Shown in pieces: positions 62,146-64,000 of a DNA stretch of 64,000 nt. Every line of letters begins with the position of its first letter. Position 1 is the first letter of the stretch. A program made the translations under genes and the position numbers. The stretch is from an uncultured Oscillospiraceae bacterium (GTDB lineage: Bacteria; Bacillota; Clostridia; Oscillospirales; Ruminococcaceae), in contig CASFKY010000012.1 of NCBI GenBank assembly GCA_949295465.1, forward strand, positions 47,275-111,274, written 5' to 3'. The notes beneath the pieces were generated by a model. It was not told the origin of the DNA. It did not search any database and was given only the letters and a program-made list of their open reading frames with translations.

Positions 62146-62174
62146 TTTACTTTGCAAGATGGTTTTGCTAAAAT
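62146..62174 (+). promoter_or_regulatory. Promoter of the pyruvate:ferredoxin oxidoreductase gene
   Basis: TTTACT, 17-base spacer, TAAAAT with TGC extension. The leader contains a GC hairpin (CCCCGG/CCGGGG near 62212-62234). Confidence 0.65.
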
Positions 62175-62264
62175 ATATGGTAAGCAATAGCGCCTTCTCA
62201 AGGTACGTTTTCCCCGGACATCCCGCCCGGGGGGATTGCTGAATCAAGTATTGGAGGAAGAAAA

Positions 62265-64000
62265 ATGCCTAGAGCAAAACAGTCGATGGATGGCAATACC
62301 GCTGCTGCCCATGTAGCGTATGCCTACAGCGAAGTTGCTGCCATCTATCCCATTACCCCGTCCAGCCCTATGGCGGACACTGTTGACCAGTGGTCTGCCG
62401 GCGGACTGAAGAACGTGTTCGGCAACCAGGTCCGCGTTGTCGAGATGCAGTCTGAGGCCGGTGCTGCCGGCGCGGTTCACGGCTCTCTGGCCGCCGGCGC
62501 CCTCACCACCACCTTCACCGCTTCTCAGGGCCTGCTGCTGATGATCCCCAACATGTACAAGATCGCCGCCGAGCAGCTGCCCTGCGTGTTCGACGTGTCG
62601 GCTCGTACCGTGGCCACCCAGTCCCTGAACATCTTCGGCGACCACAGCGACGTGATGGCTGTCCGTCAGACCGGCTGCGCCATGCTGGCCGAGTCCAACC
62701 CGCAGGAAGTTATGGACCTGTCCCCCGTGGCTCATCTGGCTGCCATCGAGGGTAAGGTTCCCTTCGTGAACTTCTTCGACGGCTTCCGTACCTCCCACGA
62801 GATCCAGAAGATCGAGAAGTGGGACTACGCCGATCTGGCCGACATGCTCAACTGGGATGCCGTCAAGGAGTTCCGGGATCATGCCCTGAACCCCGAGAAG
62901 CCCAAGATGCGTGGCTCTCATGAGAACGGCGATATCTTCTTCCAGCACCGCGAGGCCTGCAACCCCGTTTACGAGGCTCTGCCCGCCGTTGTTGAGAAGT
63001 ACATGAAGAAGATCAACGAGAAGCTGGGCACCAACTACGACCTGTTCAACTACTACGGCGCTCCCGACGCCGACCGGGTCATCGTGGCCATGGGCTCCAT
63101 CTGCGATGTGGCTCAGGAAGTCATCGATTACCTCACCGCCAAGGGCGAGAAGGTCGGCCTGATCATGGTCCGTCTGTATCGTCCCTGGGTCTCCAGCGCC
63201 CTGCTGAAGGTCCTGCCCAAGACCGCCAAGAAAGTGGCGGTTCTGGACCGCACCAAGGAGCCCGGCTCTCTGGGCGAGCCCCTGTACCTGGATGTGGAGA
63301 CCACCATCCGCGAGGCCGGCCTGAACGACATCATCGTCACCGGCGGCCGCTACGGCCTGGGCAGCAAGGATACTCCTCCCTCCTCTGTCTTCGCCATTTA
63401 CAAAGAGCTTGAGAAGGACGCTCCCAAGGCCCGCTTCACCATCGGCATTGTGGACGATGTCACCGGCCTGAGCCTGCCCGAGGTCAAGCCCGCTCCCATC
63501 ACCTCTGCTCCCGGCACCAAGGAGTGCAAGTTCTGGGGTCTGGGCGGCGACGGCACCGTGGGCGCCAACAAGAACTCCACCAAGATCATCGGCGACCACA
63601 CCGACAAGTACATCCAGGCTTACTTCCAGTACGATTCCAAGAAGACCGGCGGTGTCACCATCAGCCACCTGCGCTTTGGCGACAAGCCCATCAAGAGCCC
63701 CTACTACATCAACCAGGCCGACTTCGTGGCCTGCCACAACCCCTCTTACGTGATCCAGGGCATGAAGATGGTGCAGGACGTGAAGCCCGGCGGCGTGTTC
63801 ATGATCAACTGCCAGTGGACCGATGAGGAGCTGGACAAGCACCTGAACGCCGAGGCCAAGAAGTACATCGCGGACAACAACATCCAGCTGTACACCATCA
63901 ACGCCATCGACAAGGCCATCGAGATCGGCATGGGCAAGCGCACCAACACCATCCTGCAGTCCGCCTTCTTCAAGCTGGCCGACATCATGCCCATCGACGA
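62265..64000 (+). CDS. nifJ: Pyruvate:ferredoxin (flavodoxin) oxidoreductase, 5' part
   Basis: The first 578 codons of a gene whose product is normally about 1180 residues. MPRAKQSMDGNTAAAHVAYAYSE and AIYPITPSSPMAD open the pyruvate-binding domain I; SQGLLLMIPNMYKIAAE, FGDHSDVMAVRQTG and FFDGFRTSHEIQKIE follow; domain II has LDRTKEPGSLGEPLY and GGRYGLGSKD. The later gamma domain (GGDGTVGANKNSTKIIGD) is also begun. It converts pyruvate and CoA to acetyl-CoA, CO2 and reduced ferredoxin. TTGGAGGAAG is a strong ribosome site. Codons favour CGT, GTT and GCT more than neighbours, a mark of very high expression. Confidence 0.95.
   Translation, partial: MPRAKQSMDGNTAAAHVAYAYSEVAAIYPITPSSPMADTVDQWSAGGLKNVFGNQVRVVEMQSEAGAAGAVHGSLAAGALTTTFTASQGLLLMIPNMYKIAAEQLPCVFDVSARTVATQSLNIFGDHSDVMAVRQTGCAMLAESNPQEVMDLSPVAHLAAIEGKVPFVNFFDGFRTSHEIQKIEKWDYADLADMLNWDAVKEFRDHALNPEKPKMRGSHENGDIFFQHREACNPVYEALPAVVEKYMKKINEKLGTNYDLFNYYGAPDADRVIVAMGSICDVAQEVIDYLTAKGEKVGLIMVRLYRPWVSSALLKVLPKTAKKVAVLDRTKEPGSLGEPLYLDVETTIREAGLNDIIVTGGRYGLGSKDTPPSSVFAIYKELEKDAPKARFTIGIVDDVTGLSLPEVKPAPITSAPGTKECKFWGLGGDGTVGANKNSTKIIGDHTDKYIQAYFQYDSKKTGGVTISHLRFGDKPIKSPYYINQADFVACHNPSYVIQGMKMVQDVKPGGVFMINCQWTDEELDKHLNAEAKKYIADNNIQLYTINAIDKAIEIGMGKRTNTILQSAFFKLADIMPID

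Overview
The window is a GC-rich bacterial chromosome segment that spans the replication origin. The gene order rpmH-rnpA-yidD-yidC-jag on one side and dnaA-dnaN-rlbA-recF-remB-gyrB-gyrA on the other, with mnmE-mnmG-rsmG-noc-parA-parB beyond, is the classic Firmicutes origin region. Pyruvate kinase with the extra C-terminal phosphohistidine domain, an oxygen-sensitive pyruvate:ferredoxin oxidoreductase, a Na+-translocating decarboxylase beta subunit, a class B sortase and SipW-type signal peptidases point to a strictly anaerobic, high-GC Clostridia member, most likely Oscillospiraceae/Ruminococcaceae. This placement is inferred from gene content; no database was searched.

Layout. 1-13.6 kb: metabolic and housekeeping genes (methyltransferase, gluQRS, M18 aminopeptidase, pyk, an ammonium transporter fused to a P-II domain, a DUF362 ferredoxin-like protein, uppP, a PH-domain membrane pair, a HAD phosphatase and an EamA permease). 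13.7-25.0 kb: a minus-strand surface-structure locus holding a class B sortase, two membrane proteins with atypical sorting-like tails, three TasA/camelysin-like secreted proteins, two SipW-type signal peptidases, a 1626-residue fibro-slime/VWA/CnaB protein and a Cys-rich leader-gene product. 25.2-27.9 kb: two divergent paralogous lipoproteins with Big2 and CAP domains. 28.1-31.1 kb: tRNA-Glu, tRNA-Met, an M23 peptidase and serS. 31.2-39.5 kb: chromosome segregation (parB, parA, noc and three perfect parS sites) mixed with rsmG, mnmG and mnmE. 39.7-43.9 kb: an aminotransferase with a divergent LysR regulator, then a decarboxylase beta subunit with a 46-residue gamma-like partner behind a long leader. 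44-47.2 kb: the jag-yidC-yidD-rnpA-rpmH cluster. 47.2-59.6 kb: oriC, dnaA, dnaN, rlbA, recF, remB, an aldo/keto reductase, gyrB, two paralogous lipoproteins and gyrA. 59.6-64 kb: yaaA, bcp, a Nudix hydrolase, a TIGR04076-type protein and the 5' part of the pyruvate:ferredoxin oxidoreductase gene.

How it works together. Transcription diverges from the dnaA region, in line with replication. The DnaA-box cluster between dnaA and dnaN and the A+T-rich stretch upstream of dnaA form a bipartite origin; parS sites 11-15 kb away load ParB/Noc. The 13.7-25 kb locus reads as a dedicated secretion and assembly unit for an extracellular fibre or matrix: SipW peptidases to process TasA-like subunits, a sortase to attach the membrane-tailed ones, and a giant multidomain protein as the probable scaffold or adhesin. 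Two metabolic genes (amt-glnB and the decarboxylase beta subunit) have a good promoter followed by an intrinsic-terminator-like hairpin before the start codon, which suggests control by conditional termination.
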